Source: Cesiribacter sp964504565
Lineage (GTDB): Bacteria > Bacteroidota > Bacteroidia > Cytophagales > Cyclobacteriaceae
Length of the DNA stretch: 64,000 bases
Assembly (NCBI GenBank): GCA_964504565.1
Contig: CAZDEY010000001.1
Location: forward strand, 1 to 64,000
Direction: 5' to 3'
The notes under the pieces were generated by a model, which saw nothing but the letters and a program-made list of their open reading frames with translations, had not been told where the DNA came from and made no database searches. Numbering within the stretch: position 1 is the first letter of the stretch; each line of letters begins with the position of its first letter. Position numbers and translations under genes: made by a program. Below are positions 42,787-51,819 of the stretch, one piece after another.

Positions 42787-44076
42787 ATGAAATTTAAGGA
42801 ACTATACAATTGCATACTCTGGGTAGTTTTAGCCGCTGGCTTTTGCAAGTGCAACTCATCAGATTCAGATAAAGAAAAACAGCTATCTACCGGTGAAATA
42901 AACTTTATGGTTGATACTGTTAATGTTCCGGGAACCGCCGTTCCGGGAACTAGCGTAGCCAAATTTCCCCGCTTAACTAAAGACGGAGCCGGAGATATTT
43001 ACCTAAGCTGGATAGAAGATGGTAAGGTACCGGCCGTTCATGTTGCCCGCTATTCTTTATTCACCTCCAAATGGACAGAACTGCCCATTGCGGTTCAGGA
43101 TTCCAGCCTGTTTGTAAACTGGGCCGACTTTCCACAAATTTCAATTAATGAATCCGGCCGCGTGTATATCCAGTACCTTAAAGTTCAGGATCCGGCCCAG
43201 CCCTATGCCTACCACCTATGGCAGAAGGCCTTTAGCCCCCAAACTAAGCAGTGGACGGCCGCTATCCGCCTGCACCAGGATAGCAGTGCTACCGAGCACG
43301 GTTTTATTAGTTCGGTTGCTATTGGGCCGGAGGTTCATTCAATTTGGCTAGATGGCCGGAAATACGGAACAAGTAAGTCTGACGAACCGCACCACGAGCA
43401 TGGTAGTGGCGAAATGACCCTACGTTACCGATCGGTAAACAATAATGGAAAGCTAAGCAAGCCTCAGGAACTTGATGGCCGTACCTGCGATTGTTGCAAT
43501 ACCGCTTTAGCTCTTTTACCCAACAATGGACTTATTGCCGTTTATCGCGATAGATCGGATGATGAAATTAGGGATATTTATTTTAGCCGGAAAATTGACG
43601 ATGAGTGGGAAACCCCTAAACCAATTGCCGTAGATAATTGGCAGATACACGGCTGCCCGGTTAACGGCCCGGCAGTAGCTACCCAGGGCCGTAATGTAGC
43701 CGTAGGCTGGTATAGCGGAGCTAAAGGCGGCAGGGTGCAACTTATAATCTCGAACGATGGTGGCAATAGTTGGGGCACGGTTATACCAGTTGATTCGCTG
43801 AACCCTACCGGGCGGGTGCAGGTGGCTTGGTTGCCTAAACTGAAAAATTCGGTAGGATTAATTACCTGGACAGACAAGGAAGGAAAACTATTGGCTCGTT
43901 CATTTAGTACGGATACGCTATCTGATAAAATTCATACTATCGCTAAAGGGCTTAGTGATAGAAAAGCTGGCTTCCCTCAGTTACTATCTGTAAATGATAC
44001 TACTTTTTGGCTTGCCTACACCAAACCCGACTCCGGCCTGGGTATAAAAAAATTGCTGATTAATAGTGGTGAATAG
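42787..44076 (+). CDS. Sialidase-like beta-propeller protein
   Basis: An exported protein (N-terminal hydrophobic leader, residues about 5-22) whose mature part shows repeated propeller blades, for example FPRLTKDGAGDIYLSWIEDG, FPQISINESGRVYIQYLKV and GGRVQLIISNDGGNSWGTVI. The last includes a BNR/Asp-box S-x-D-x-G-x-x-W pattern. This is the sialidase/BNR six-bladed fold, but I do not see a convincing set of sialidase arginines, so glycosidase activity is uncertain. A cysteine-rich loop (RTCDCCNT) is unusual. Residues near 45-55 contain a short duplicated VPGTAVPGT. Confidence 0.65.
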   Translation: MKFKELYNCILWVVLAAGFCKCNSSDSDKEKQLSTGEINFMVDTVNVPGTAVPGTSVAKFPRLTKDGAGDIYLSWIEDGKVPAVHVARYSLFTSKWTELPIAVQDSSLFVNWADFPQISINESGRVYIQYLKVQDPAQPYAYHLWQKAFSPQTKQWTAAIRLHQDSSATEHGFISSVAIGPEVHSIWLDGRKYGTSKSDEPHHEHGSGEMTLRYRSVNNNGKLSKPQELDGRTCDCCNTALALLPNNGLIAVYRDRSDDEIRDIYFSRKIDDEWETPKPIAVDNWQIHGCPVNGPAVATQGRNVAVGWYSGAKGGRVQLIISNDGGNSWGTVIPVDSLNPTGRVQVAWLPKLKNSVGLITWTDKEGKLLARSFSTDTLSDKIHTIAKGLSDRKAGFPQLLSVNDTTFWLAYTKPDSGLGIKKLLINSGE

Positions 44077-44151
44077 CGACCGTTTATTGATAAGTTCTTG
44101 TTAATACTCTACTGCTTAGCGTAGCTAAACCCAAACTTCTTATCTTGCAAA

Positions 44152-46218
44152 ATGAACATTAAACTTTTACTAACCAGTTGTTTACTCGGGGGCATCTCCA
44201 TATTGCCTATAGCTGCCCAAACCCCCTGCAACAATGGGTATGCCGGAAACTACTCCTGCCATAATGTTGACTTGCTTAGCCGCCTTACGGTGGAGCAGTT
44301 AGGGGCCGAGGAATTTAACGGCGTTTGGGTAAATGATATTTGGGGTTGGACTGACCCGGAAACCGGCAAAGAATATGCTTTAGTAGGTATGGCCAACGGC
44401 ACCTCGTTTGTAGATGTAACCGATCCGGTTAACCCGATTGTAATTGGTATTTTACCCGAACACCATAGCGCGGAAAGCGCCCGAAAAAGCAATTTTAAGC
44501 AAGCGGCTAGCCCAATGCACGATTTTGGTAAAAGTGTTTGGCGCGATATTAAAGTATACAAAGACCACGCGTTTGTAGTTGCTGATGCCGATAGCGGACA
44601 CGGTATGCAGATATTCGACCTGACCCAACTAAGAAATTATTCCGGCGAGCGTATAGAGTTCCCGGAAACCGCTCATTATAACGGTATCAGTAGTGCTCAT
44701 AATATTGTAATTAACGAAGAAAGTGGCTTTGCCTACGTGGTTGGAGCCAATGACGGCAACCATACGTGTAGCCTGGGTGGTCTTCATATAGTAAATATCC
44801 AAAACCCAACTTCCCCGGTATATGCCGGCTGTTTCGACAATGACGGCTATACTCACGACGCCCAAGTTGTTATTTATAACGGACCCGACACTGACTACGT
44901 TGGTAAAGAAATTGCTTTTGCTGCTAACGAGGAAACCGTAACCGTAGTTGATGTAAGCTCTAAAAGCAACCCGCAGATGCTGGCGCGCAAAGGTTATTCT
45001 ACCGCTGGCTATACTCACCAGGGCTGGTTAACCCCCGACCATAAATATTTTATTGCCAACGATGAGTTAGATGAGTACTACGGCATAGTTGCAAAAACCC
45101 GCAGCTACATCTGGGATGTGCAGAACCTAAACAACCCCCGGCTTATTGGCGAGTATAGTGGCCCGTATAATACTATAGATCATAATTTATACACCCGCGA
45201 TAAGTACGTATTTGAAGCTAATTATACATCCGGCCTTAGAATTTTAGATACCGAAAATATTAAAAACGGAATCCTAACCGAAGCTGCCTTCTTCGATACT
45301 TACCCTTCCGGCAATGGGGTAAGCTTTGACGGTGCCTGGAGCAACTACCCCTATTTAGCTAGTGGTAATATTCTGGTTAGTGATATTCAGGGCGGTTTGT
45401 TTGTATTAAAGCCTTCAATGTCATTCCCCGTTACCATATCCGGTGATCTAAGCAAATGCCCTGGAGGTGAGGCTACGTTCTCAACCTATTCTTCAAGTAT
45501 TAAATCTTATCAGTGGCAAATTGCCGCAAATGGTGAAAGCTACAATGACCTTCAGAATAACGATACCTATGCGGGGGTAAATACCTTCCGTTTATTTATT
45601 GGGGATATAACCAAAGATTTGATAGGTGCTAAGTACCGCTTGAAAGCCACCTTAGTGAACGGAGCAATAGAATACTCTAACTCATCCTCATTACTAATTA
45701 ATGAAGGGGAATTACCAACTACTGAATTTTCCTACGCAGCTACTGATAATGTGGTAGACTTTTTTGCCAGCGCCGAAACTCAGGCAACTACTGAGGCCTA
45801 TTACTGGAATTTTGGCGACGGTTCCTTTAGCAAGGAGCAGGAGCCTTCTCATACCTACACCGAGGCCGGTCAGTTTGAGGTTACCCTTACCACGACCAAT
45901 GCCTGTGGGGAAAATACGTCTACCCAAATTATTACGATAGATGAATCGGCTCTGGGTTTTGAAGATGAGTTTCAGCAGGATATCAGCCTGTTCCCTAACC
46001 CATCGGCGGGCAACTTCAGCGTAAAATCCGGCAAGCAGTTAAATAGAATTAAGAAAGTTTTGGTGTACAATACCAATGGTAAGCTTTTACACTCGCAACA
46101 GTTTACCGTGGCAGCATCCGAGCAGGAAGTAGAAGCTAATACATTGGCCCCCGGTTACTATTTAGTTAAAATTATAACCGACAAAACCTCGGTAGTAAGG
46201 CCGATTCTTAAGAGATAA
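44152..46218 (+). CDS. Choice-of-anchor B (LVIVD-repeat) secreted protein with PKD and T9SS domains
   Basis: A signal peptide (about 1-22, ending PIAAQ). The N-terminal 400 residues are LVIVD-type repeats of the choice-of-anchor B family: GWTDPETGKEYALVGMANG, SFVDVTDPVNPIVIG, HIVNIQNPTSPVYAG. An Ig-like region (about 425-520) is followed by a PKD domain (YYWNFGDGSFSKEQEPSHTY) and a C-terminal type IX sorting domain (LFPNPSAGNFSVKSG to the end). It is predicted to reach the cell surface or medium via T9SS. The binding partner is unknown. It follows the sialidase-like gene with a 75-base gap. Confidence 0.88.
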   Translation: MNIKLLLTSCLLGGISILPIAAQTPCNNGYAGNYSCHNVDLLSRLTVEQLGAEEFNGVWVNDIWGWTDPETGKEYALVGMANGTSFVDVTDPVNPIVIGILPEHHSAESARKSNFKQAASPMHDFGKSVWRDIKVYKDHAFVVADADSGHGMQIFDLTQLRNYSGERIEFPETAHYNGISSAHNIVINEESGFAYVVGANDGNHTCSLGGLHIVNIQNPTSPVYAGCFDNDGYTHDAQVVIYNGPDTDYVGKEIAFAANEETVTVVDVSSKSNPQMLARKGYSTAGYTHQGWLTPDHKYFIANDELDEYYGIVAKTRSYIWDVQNLNNPRLIGEYSGPYNTIDHNLYTRDKYVFEANYTSGLRILDTENIKNGILTEAAFFDTYPSGNGVSFDGAWSNYPYLASGNILVSDIQGGLFVLKPSMSFPVTISGDLSKCPGGEATFSTYSSSIKSYQWQIAANGESYNDLQNNDTYAGVNTFRLFIGDITKDLIGAKYRLKATLVNGAIEYSNSSSLLINEGELPTTEFSYAATDNVVDFFASAETQATTEAYYWNFGDGSFSKEQEPSHTYTEAGQFEVTLTTTNACGENTSTQIITIDESALGFEDEFQQDISLFPNPSAGNFSVKSGKQLNRIKKVLVYNTNGKLLHSQQFTVAASEQEVEANTLAPGYYLVKIITDKTSVVRPILKR

Positions 46219-46346
46219 GTATCAAGATATAAGTACTAAGACTTTAGTACTGCCAAAGCCTGTAATTATCGCCCTACTTTTGCTTGTACAGGTTATTTTG
46301 TGCTATAATCAGTTTTTTTAATTAGAAGGTATTTACAAAATCGCTT

Positions 46347-47243
46347 CTAATACAACTCCATTTCTACGATATACCCCCGCCGCCTGAGCATAGCCAGTAG
46401 CCCATCGGTGCCGGGTAAGTGGGTTGCGTTTACGGCTATAAAAGTTGGTTTATCCTGAATGAAGCCTTCTATTTGGGGTATCCAGCGGCGGCTGCGGTCG
46501 CGCAGTAGTACATCTTCGTAGGCAGTAGTGCCCAGGCTGAGTTCTTTGCCTATAGTGTACAGGCTGGGCAAATCTTGGTTACGGTAGCTTACCACCATAT
46601 CGGTATAGAAGGCTTTAAGCTCATTAGGGTCAGTAAGGGCCTCTACTAATAATTTAGCTTGGTTCCTATAGGGTATTTGGCGAAACATTTGCCCCTGCTG
46701 AGCTACGGTTTCCAGGCCAAAAATGGCTTTGTTTTGCATACCTGCCTGCCGGGCCAGTTCCTGCTCGTAGGAAATTGCCGGGCAATTTAGCACCCAGGCA
46801 AACAGGAAGCTACTCACGTATAGCGGCTGAAAACGGGCAACATCCTGCAGGCTTAATTGCAACGAATCGGTATAGAAGCGTTCAACTTTGGCATACTCGC
46901 CCGGGGTAAACCACTGGCTTATATTTTGGCCGGGCGGCAGTTGCATTTCCTGCATAACTTGGGCCGAGAGCGTAGGATCGGTAATATTTAGGGTAAGTAC
47001 CAATTGAGCCGCCTCCTGCAGAGTGCGCAAAACCGGCCGGCTGAGTTCCATCTGCGGAGGGCACACCGCCGAAGCAGTGCCAAATACGTAAGAAGGTTGT
47101 TTCAGTCCATTACCCGATATTTTCCAGAGTAAGCCCCCAATAGGCTCTTCCGGGGTTTGGGCTACCAGCCTTTCGGGAATTAGCGCGGCGGCAAAATAGA
47201 ATACCGCTATTTTGGCAAAAGAAGACGAGAGAAACTTAACCAT
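46347..47243 (-). CDS. TraB/GumN family protein
   Basis: An exported protein (leader about 1-29 ending ERLVAQ) with the TraB/GumN start GLLWKISGNGLKQPSYVFGT. The usual histidine after the FGT motif (FGTIH) is replaced by FGTASAVCP, while the second conserved region (FIAVNATHLPGTDGLLAML) keeps the GxxHLPG-like histidine. The family is related to Tiki proteases; the change suggests altered or lost catalysis. The ATG at 47243 is chosen over an upstream TTG. Confidence 0.85.
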   Translation of the reverse strand: MVKFLSSSFAKIAVFYFAAALIPERLVAQTPEEPIGGLLWKISGNGLKQPSYVFGTASAVCPPQMELSRPVLRTLQEAAQLVLTLNITDPTLSAQVMQEMQLPPGQNISQWFTPGEYAKVERFYTDSLQLSLQDVARFQPLYVSSFLFAWVLNCPAISYEQELARQAGMQNKAIFGLETVAQQGQMFRQIPYRNQAKLLVEALTDPNELKAFYTDMVVSYRNQDLPSLYTIGKELSLGTTAYEDVLLRDRSRRWIPQIEGFIQDKPTFIAVNATHLPGTDGLLAMLRRRGYIVEMELY

Positions 47244-47346
47244 ACACAACCTGCTTTAACCTACAACCTTTCCTAACGAACCCGCTATACAGTTCTTATA
47301 TACCCGGGCATTATAAAACCATTTACTATTTACTGACGAAATCCGG

Positions 47347-47694
47347 TTAAAGATAGATGTAAAGCTGGCCCTCTTCTTCCTGAACTGTATAAATTTGAGC
47401 GCCGGCAGTTCGCTTCCCTCCTTCCTGGCCGGTTTGTAAGTTGTAGGAATACTGATGTAGGGGGCAAATTACCTGCTGCTGCTGGTTAAGTTTACCTCCG
47501 CTAAGCGAAGCGCCCTGGTGCGGGCAAGCGTCCTGTATGGCATACCACCCCTTAGCCGTATTGGCCAGGCATAGGGTAATATTACCAATTTTTAGTTTGC
47601 GCAGACTACCTACGGGTACCTGTTGGGTAGCTTTTTCCAGGCTATTGAATATTTTAATGCGCCGCCGGCCGGCATTATCTTGGGTATTGTGCAC
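47347..47694 (-). CDS. Rieske [2Fe-2S] ferredoxin-like protein
   Basis: A small soluble iron-sulfur protein. The cluster ligands are CPH in DACPHQGASL and CPLH in VICPLHQYSYN, 17 residues between the first histidine and second cysteine, typical for Rieske domains. There is no signal peptide, no membrane segment and no fused catalytic domain, so it fits the nitrite-reductase-small-subunit/BphF-type electron carriers. It uses a GTG start. No partner oxygenase gene is adjacent. Confidence 0.9.
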   Translation of the reverse strand: MHNTQDNAGRRRIKIFNSLEKATQQVPVGSLRKLKIGNITLCLANTAKGWYAIQDACPHQGASLSGGKLNQQQQVICPLHQYSYNLQTGQEGGKRTAGAQIYTVQEEEGQLYIYL

Positions 47695-47744
47695 TTAACC
47701 CCCTATTTTAGCGTTGCGTTTTCTAGAGCAAGATAGTAAGCTTA

Positions 47745-48386
47745 GTGAAGTATCTAAAATATTTTGGGGCCGCCCTGGCCGTAATTGCCATTGACCAGGT
47801 TTCTAAACTGCTGGTGTACCACTATATGGAATTTGAAGGGGCTGAAATTGACGTGCTGGGCGATTGGTTTAAGCTGCACTATCTGCTTAACCCCGGCATG
47901 GCATTCGGCCTTAAACTAGACTGGGAATGGGGCAAGCTACTACTTACCCTGTTTAGGCTGGCCGCTACTGTAGGCATAGCCTGGTACATGAAGGTTTTAG
48001 TTGACCGCCGGGCGGCAACCGGCTTGGTATGGTGCATGGCCCTTATTTTAGGTGGGGCCGTTGGCAATTTAGTAGATAGTATTTTCTACGGCGTATTTTT
48101 ACCGGATAATGTAGTGCCGGGCGCGCCTACCGCCTGGTTTCACGGGCAGGTAATCGATATGCTGTATTTTCCGCTGTATAAAGGATTTTTGCCCGACTGG
48201 ATACCTATTTGGGGCGGTGAGTATTTTGTATTCTTCCGGCCGGTATTTAACCTGGCCGACTCCGCAATTTTTGTAGGTGTAGTGCTAATTCTCCTTTTCC
48301 AGAAAAAATTCTTTATTACTGAGCCGGATACTACTACCGACAACAATTCAGTAACCTCCGACGAGCAACAGAAAGTAATAAGCTGA
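47745..48386 (+). CDS. lspA: Lipoprotein signal peptidase (signal peptidase II)
   Basis: An inner-membrane aspartyl protease that cleaves the signal peptide of diacylated prolipoproteins. Conserved boxes: IDQVSKLLVYHYM, LLNPGMAFGL, GGAVGNLVDSIFYG (first catalytic aspartate) and FNLADSAIFVGV (second). Four membrane segments are visible. The start is GTG. The loop between boxes is longer than usual (VFLPDNVVPGAPTAWFHG), common in Bacteroidota, and the tail is hydrophilic. It serves the many lipoproteins in this window. Confidence 0.96.
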   Translation: MKYLKYFGAALAVIAIDQVSKLLVYHYMEFEGAEIDVLGDWFKLHYLLNPGMAFGLKLDWEWGKLLLTLFRLAATVGIAWYMKVLVDRRAATGLVWCMALILGGAVGNLVDSIFYGVFLPDNVVPGAPTAWFHGQVIDMLYFPLYKGFLPDWIPIWGGEYFVFFRPVFNLADSAIFVGVVLILLFQKKFFITEPDTTTDNNSVTSDEQQKVIS

Positions 48387-48521
48387 TTTGGACTAGGCGT
48401 CCCCCTGATTTGCTGATTTGAAGCAATTTGTATTTTACGTAGTTGTTTGGGTATGAATAAATAAACTAACAACCTCACCACCTCAGCAATTCACAAATTC
48501 ACCAACCCACTAACTCAACTA

Positions 48522-49388
48522 TCAAACCAACTGCGTTTGCTTAAAGCATAGGTCTGGGGCGGCTTTTTGTTCGGAAATTAGGTTAACCGATGCTAGGGCT
48601 TCTACTACTTCGGCTAAGGTTGCAGTAGGTACGTAGCGGTCTTCTAGCCACTTAACCTGGCTTAGCCACTCGGCGGCATTGTGGGGCTTTAGATCGTAGC
48701 GACGGGCAATAATTTCGGCGGCATTAGGTTGGGTTTTTAACTGTTGGGCACTCTTTATTACCGGTTTCAGTAAGCGTTCCGCCAAGTCCGGGTGCTTGTT
48801 CATTACATCTTCCCGTACGCAAATTACAAAGCTAGGCCAAGGCGTAGGGCGTTCGCCTATCCGGCGCCATTCGCCCCCTTCTACCAATGGCATCGTCATA
48901 TACTTTTCCCACATAAACACGTCAGCTTCGTTGTTTGCCAAGGCCTCGCGGGCTCCTTCAATATTGCCTACTTCCTCAAATTTCATGTTCTGGGTATTCC
49001 AGTTCCTCAATTGAGTATCTACCACCGCCATTAAGTGTGAGCCGCTACCGTAGCGGCTGATAGCGTAGGTTGCGCCCTCAATCTGGCTGGCATGCTGGTA
49101 ATTGGCTTCGTTGTGTACATGGATGCCCCAAACTAACGGGCTTTCTACGTATAGGGAAAGAATGCGGTGATTGCCGCCTTTTATAATATCGGCCACAGCC
49201 CCCTCGGTAAGCAGTATGGCAATATCCAGCTTATTTTCGTGCAGGTCGCGCACCATAGCCCCGGTACCGCCGCCGTAGTTTTGCCAGTTTAGGCGCAGGC
49301 CTTCAGCCTCAAACAGCTTATCTTCAATTGCTAAGTGCCAGGGTAAATTAAAATGCTCGGGAACTCCTCCAATCTGTAAATCAAGCAT
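48522..49388 (-). CDS. Substrate-binding (NMT1/thiamine-type) protein without signal peptide
   Basis: 288 residues of a periplasmic-binding-protein fold: LQIGGVPEHFNLPWHLAIED, LRLNWQNYGGGTGAMVRDL, LDIAILLTEGAVADIIKGG and a second lobe ending near LAEVVEALASVN. This is the ABC transporter substrate-binding type of the NMT1/SsuA group. No signal peptide or lipobox is present, and no ABC permease or ATPase gene is nearby, so it may act in the cytoplasm, as NMT1/THI5-like enzymes do, or bind a small molecule (inference). Confidence 0.8.
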   Translation of the reverse strand: MLDLQIGGVPEHFNLPWHLAIEDKLFEAEGLRLNWQNYGGGTGAMVRDLHENKLDIAILLTEGAVADIIKGGNHRILSLYVESPLVWGIHVHNEANYQHASQIEGATYAISRYGSGSHLMAVVDTQLRNWNTQNMKFEEVGNIEGAREALANNEADVFMWEKYMTMPLVEGGEWRRIGERPTPWPSFVICVREDVMNKHPDLAERLLKPVIKSAQQLKTQPNAAEIIARRYDLKPHNAAEWLSQVKWLEDRYVPTATLAEVVEALASVNLISEQKAAPDLCFKQTQLV

Positions 49389-49520
49389 CTGATAGGTAAA
49401 TTATATACAACAATCTAACTACAAGTTAAACAATTAGTTTAAATAGTGCTAATTTTTGGCCTGTCAGAAGATTAGTTGATGAAGATTTTTTCAGAAAAAT
49501 TTAACAGATGCTTTGTTACT

Positions 49521-50225
49521 TTACTCCTTGCATTTTTCCATTATATTCTTGGTAAACTCCTCAGATAAGGGCTGGCCGCCATCGGCTACACATTCATTAT
49601 AAAACCGTAGAGCGTTTGGGCAGTCTTCTTTTACCAGATAGAGCACGGCTAACTTAAAGGTAGTGTTCTGATTGTTTGGATCCAGGCGGTACGACTTACT
49701 TAAATATTTAATAGCGGTAGCATAGTTTTGCTGCGCCAATTCTTTATCAATCGGATCAAGGGCAAAGTACTGGGCCATATAATAAGTGCCGTAATCAGTT
49801 AATAAATTAGTGTTATCTGGGTCAAGCGCCAAGCCTTTTTCGTATTGTTCTTTTGCTTTTTGATAGTTGCCTAAAACCATATAAACCCCACCGTACCCCC
49901 AGTAAATATCAACGTTGGCAGAATCTAGCAAGTAGGCCTGGTTAAAGCGGTACATTGCAGTTTTAACATCCGGGTACAAGTAATCAAACCCTAATCTTAT
50001 AAAGTGGGCCGAGGCGCTTTTACGGGTATACCCTTGAGAAAGTATAGTTTCGATAAACTTTTCATCGGCCGCTAATTGACCCTCGGTTTTCTCTACTAGT
50101 CCGTATTGAGGCAGTAACCTAATATTGGTTTTAGATTCTTCCTCCCACTCTTGCCAGCTTATTTGTTGGCTATAGCTGGTAATGGTGGCTGAGGAAAGAA
50201 TGAGTAGTGTAAGCAGTATTTTCAT
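49521..50225 (-). CDS. Exported TPR protein
   Basis: A signal peptide (MKILLTLLILSSATITSYS) is followed by about four tetratricopeptide repeats from residue 95 onward, for example DIYWGYGGVYMVLGNYQKA and AIKYLSKSYRLDPNNQNTTF. It lies 8 bases after the stop of the histidine kinase gene and is probably co-transcribed. A periplasmic TPR protein in an operon with a membrane kinase may help sense or relay envelope signals (inference). Confidence 0.8.
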   Translation of the reverse strand: MKILLTLLILSSATITSYSQQISWQEWEEESKTNIRLLPQYGLVEKTEGQLAADEKFIETILSQGYTRKSASAHFIRLGFDYLYPDVKTAMYRFNQAYLLDSANVDIYWGYGGVYMVLGNYQKAKEQYEKGLALDPDNTNLLTDYGTYYMAQYFALDPIDKELAQQNYATAIKYLSKSYRLDPNNQNTTFKLAVLYLVKEDCPNALRFYNECVADGGQPLSEEFTKNIMEKCKE

Positions 50226-50233
50226 AGCTATTT

Positions 50234-51766
50234 TTACTTAACCGGTACAGAAATAGTAAAGGTACTGCCTTGGCCTACGGTACTTTCTACTTCCACCGTA
50301 CCGCCCAAAAGTTCGGCTTGGGTTTTCACTAAGTATAAACCCAGCCCCCGCCCCTCGCGGTTACCCGAAAACCGCTTGTACATTTTAAACAAGTTATGGT
50401 GGTGCCGGCTAAGGTCAATACCCTGTCCGTTATCTTCTACCTGAAGCATAACGTAGTTCCCCTCGCGGTAGCTTCTTATCCTTACTTCCGGCCTGGCATC
50501 ACTCTGCCGATACTTTATAGCGTTGCTAATTAGGTTATACAGAATGCTGTGCAAGTATGATTTTACCCCGTACACGCTGGTTACTTTTAGGTCCATTTGG
50601 GTTTGGGCATTGGTATTCTCCAGAATTTGCCTAAGCGAAACCAGTATATTTTCAATAAGCTTTACCAAGTTTACCGGCTCGCTAAGCTGGTTATTATCGC
50701 GTAGTTCTAATACCCGGGTTAAATCATGTACTACTTGGTCCAGGGCATTAACCGAAACTTGGGCCATACTTACTATTTCAGAATTGGCCGGCAGGGCATT
50801 CTCACGATCGAAAAGGTTAAACAAGCCCATAATGCTGGCCACTGGTCCGCGCAGATTGTGGCTGATGGTATAGCTAAACTGCTGCATTTCCTGCAGGCGA
50901 TGCTGAAGTTCAATATTGCTTGATTCCAGTAGTTCGTTTTTATCTAGTAGATTTATGTATAGGTTGGCGTTTTCTTCTTCCAGCACTGCTTTTTGCGCCT
51001 CAATCAACTGGTTAGCCTCCTGCAGCAATTGTTGTTTTTGGTTTAGGGCCTGGGCCTGCTCATTAAGGGTATCCGCTTGGGCCAATAGCTCCTCATTCTG
51101 GCTTTGTATTTCTTTATTAAGAATACTGCTTTCCCGGTAGGCATTTTCCAGACTATCTTCGGTACGTTCCAGCAGTAACTTATAGTAGGTAAAACAACCG
51201 ACAGTAAGCAGGTACATTATTAAAAATATAATCGGGCTAAAACTGTAGTTGCCCGCGTTGTGCCCGGTTTGGTAGTAGCCAACCCCAAAGTAGTTATGTA
51301 TCGGATCGAAGAAGATGAGCAATAAGAAACTGGGCAGCAAGGAGGTGGCCAGCAGCAGCGGCTTGCTTCTTACGTTAATTAATATTAAGGGAATAATAGA
51401 TGAAAATAGAATAATAAGTCGGGTATCAAAGTACTCCGGCTCTTCAACCTGGGGTTCATTCAGCTTTACCACAAGAGAAGCAACTATGCCGATAATTGGC
51501 AGCGCGTAACTTTGTAACACCCGGCTTACTACCGTTAGCCTAAAGAAATTCAGAAAGAAAAATACTGCATATAGGGCCGAAGCCGAAAGTGCCAGGTAAA
51601 CCGATACTACCCAGCCAAAAAGTAAAACCAGAGATACTGCTACTATAAAACTGAGAAAACTTATTAAGGCCGATAACCACAACCCCAGCCGTATAGTCCG
51701 GCTTTCGCGGTCAGAGTCGTTACGGATTGGCCTGTCTATTCTTATTTTCTTAAATGGCGAAATCAA
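50234..51766 (-). CDS. Membrane sensor histidine kinase
   Basis: An N-terminal membrane domain with about six segments (residues 25-205), then a long coiled coil (about 215-295, rich in E/Q/L), an H box FSYTISHNLRGPVASIMG with the histidine near residue 303, and a GHKL ATPase with ILYNLISNAIKYRQ, VEDNGQGID and GRGLGLYLVKTQAE. There is no receiver domain and no adjacent response regulator, so the partner is encoded elsewhere. The frame begins with a TTG codon at 51766; no ATG lies near the start of the conserved part. Confidence 0.9.
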   Translation of the reverse strand: MISPFKKIRIDRPIRNDSDRESRTIRLGLWLSALISFLSFIVAVSLVLLFGWVVSVYLALSASALYAVFFFLNFFRLTVVSRVLQSYALPIIGIVASLVVKLNEPQVEEPEYFDTRLIILFSSIIPLILINVRSKPLLLATSLLPSFLLLIFFDPIHNYFGVGYYQTGHNAGNYSFSPIIFLIMYLLTVGCFTYYKLLLERTEDSLENAYRESSILNKEIQSQNEELLAQADTLNEQAQALNQKQQLLQEANQLIEAQKAVLEEENANLYINLLDKNELLESSNIELQHRLQEMQQFSYTISHNLRGPVASIMGLFNLFDRENALPANSEIVSMAQVSVNALDQVVHDLTRVLELRDNNQLSEPVNLVKLIENILVSLRQILENTNAQTQMDLKVTSVYGVKSYLHSILYNLISNAIKYRQSDARPEVRIRSYREGNYVMLQVEDNGQGIDLSRHHHNLFKMYKRFSGNREGRGLGLYLVKTQAELLGGTVEVESTVGQGSTFTISVPVK

Positions 51767-51819
51767 CTTAATTTAAAGGTTGGCCGCCTAAAATACTTAA
51801 TTCTGTACTAAAAGTTGCC

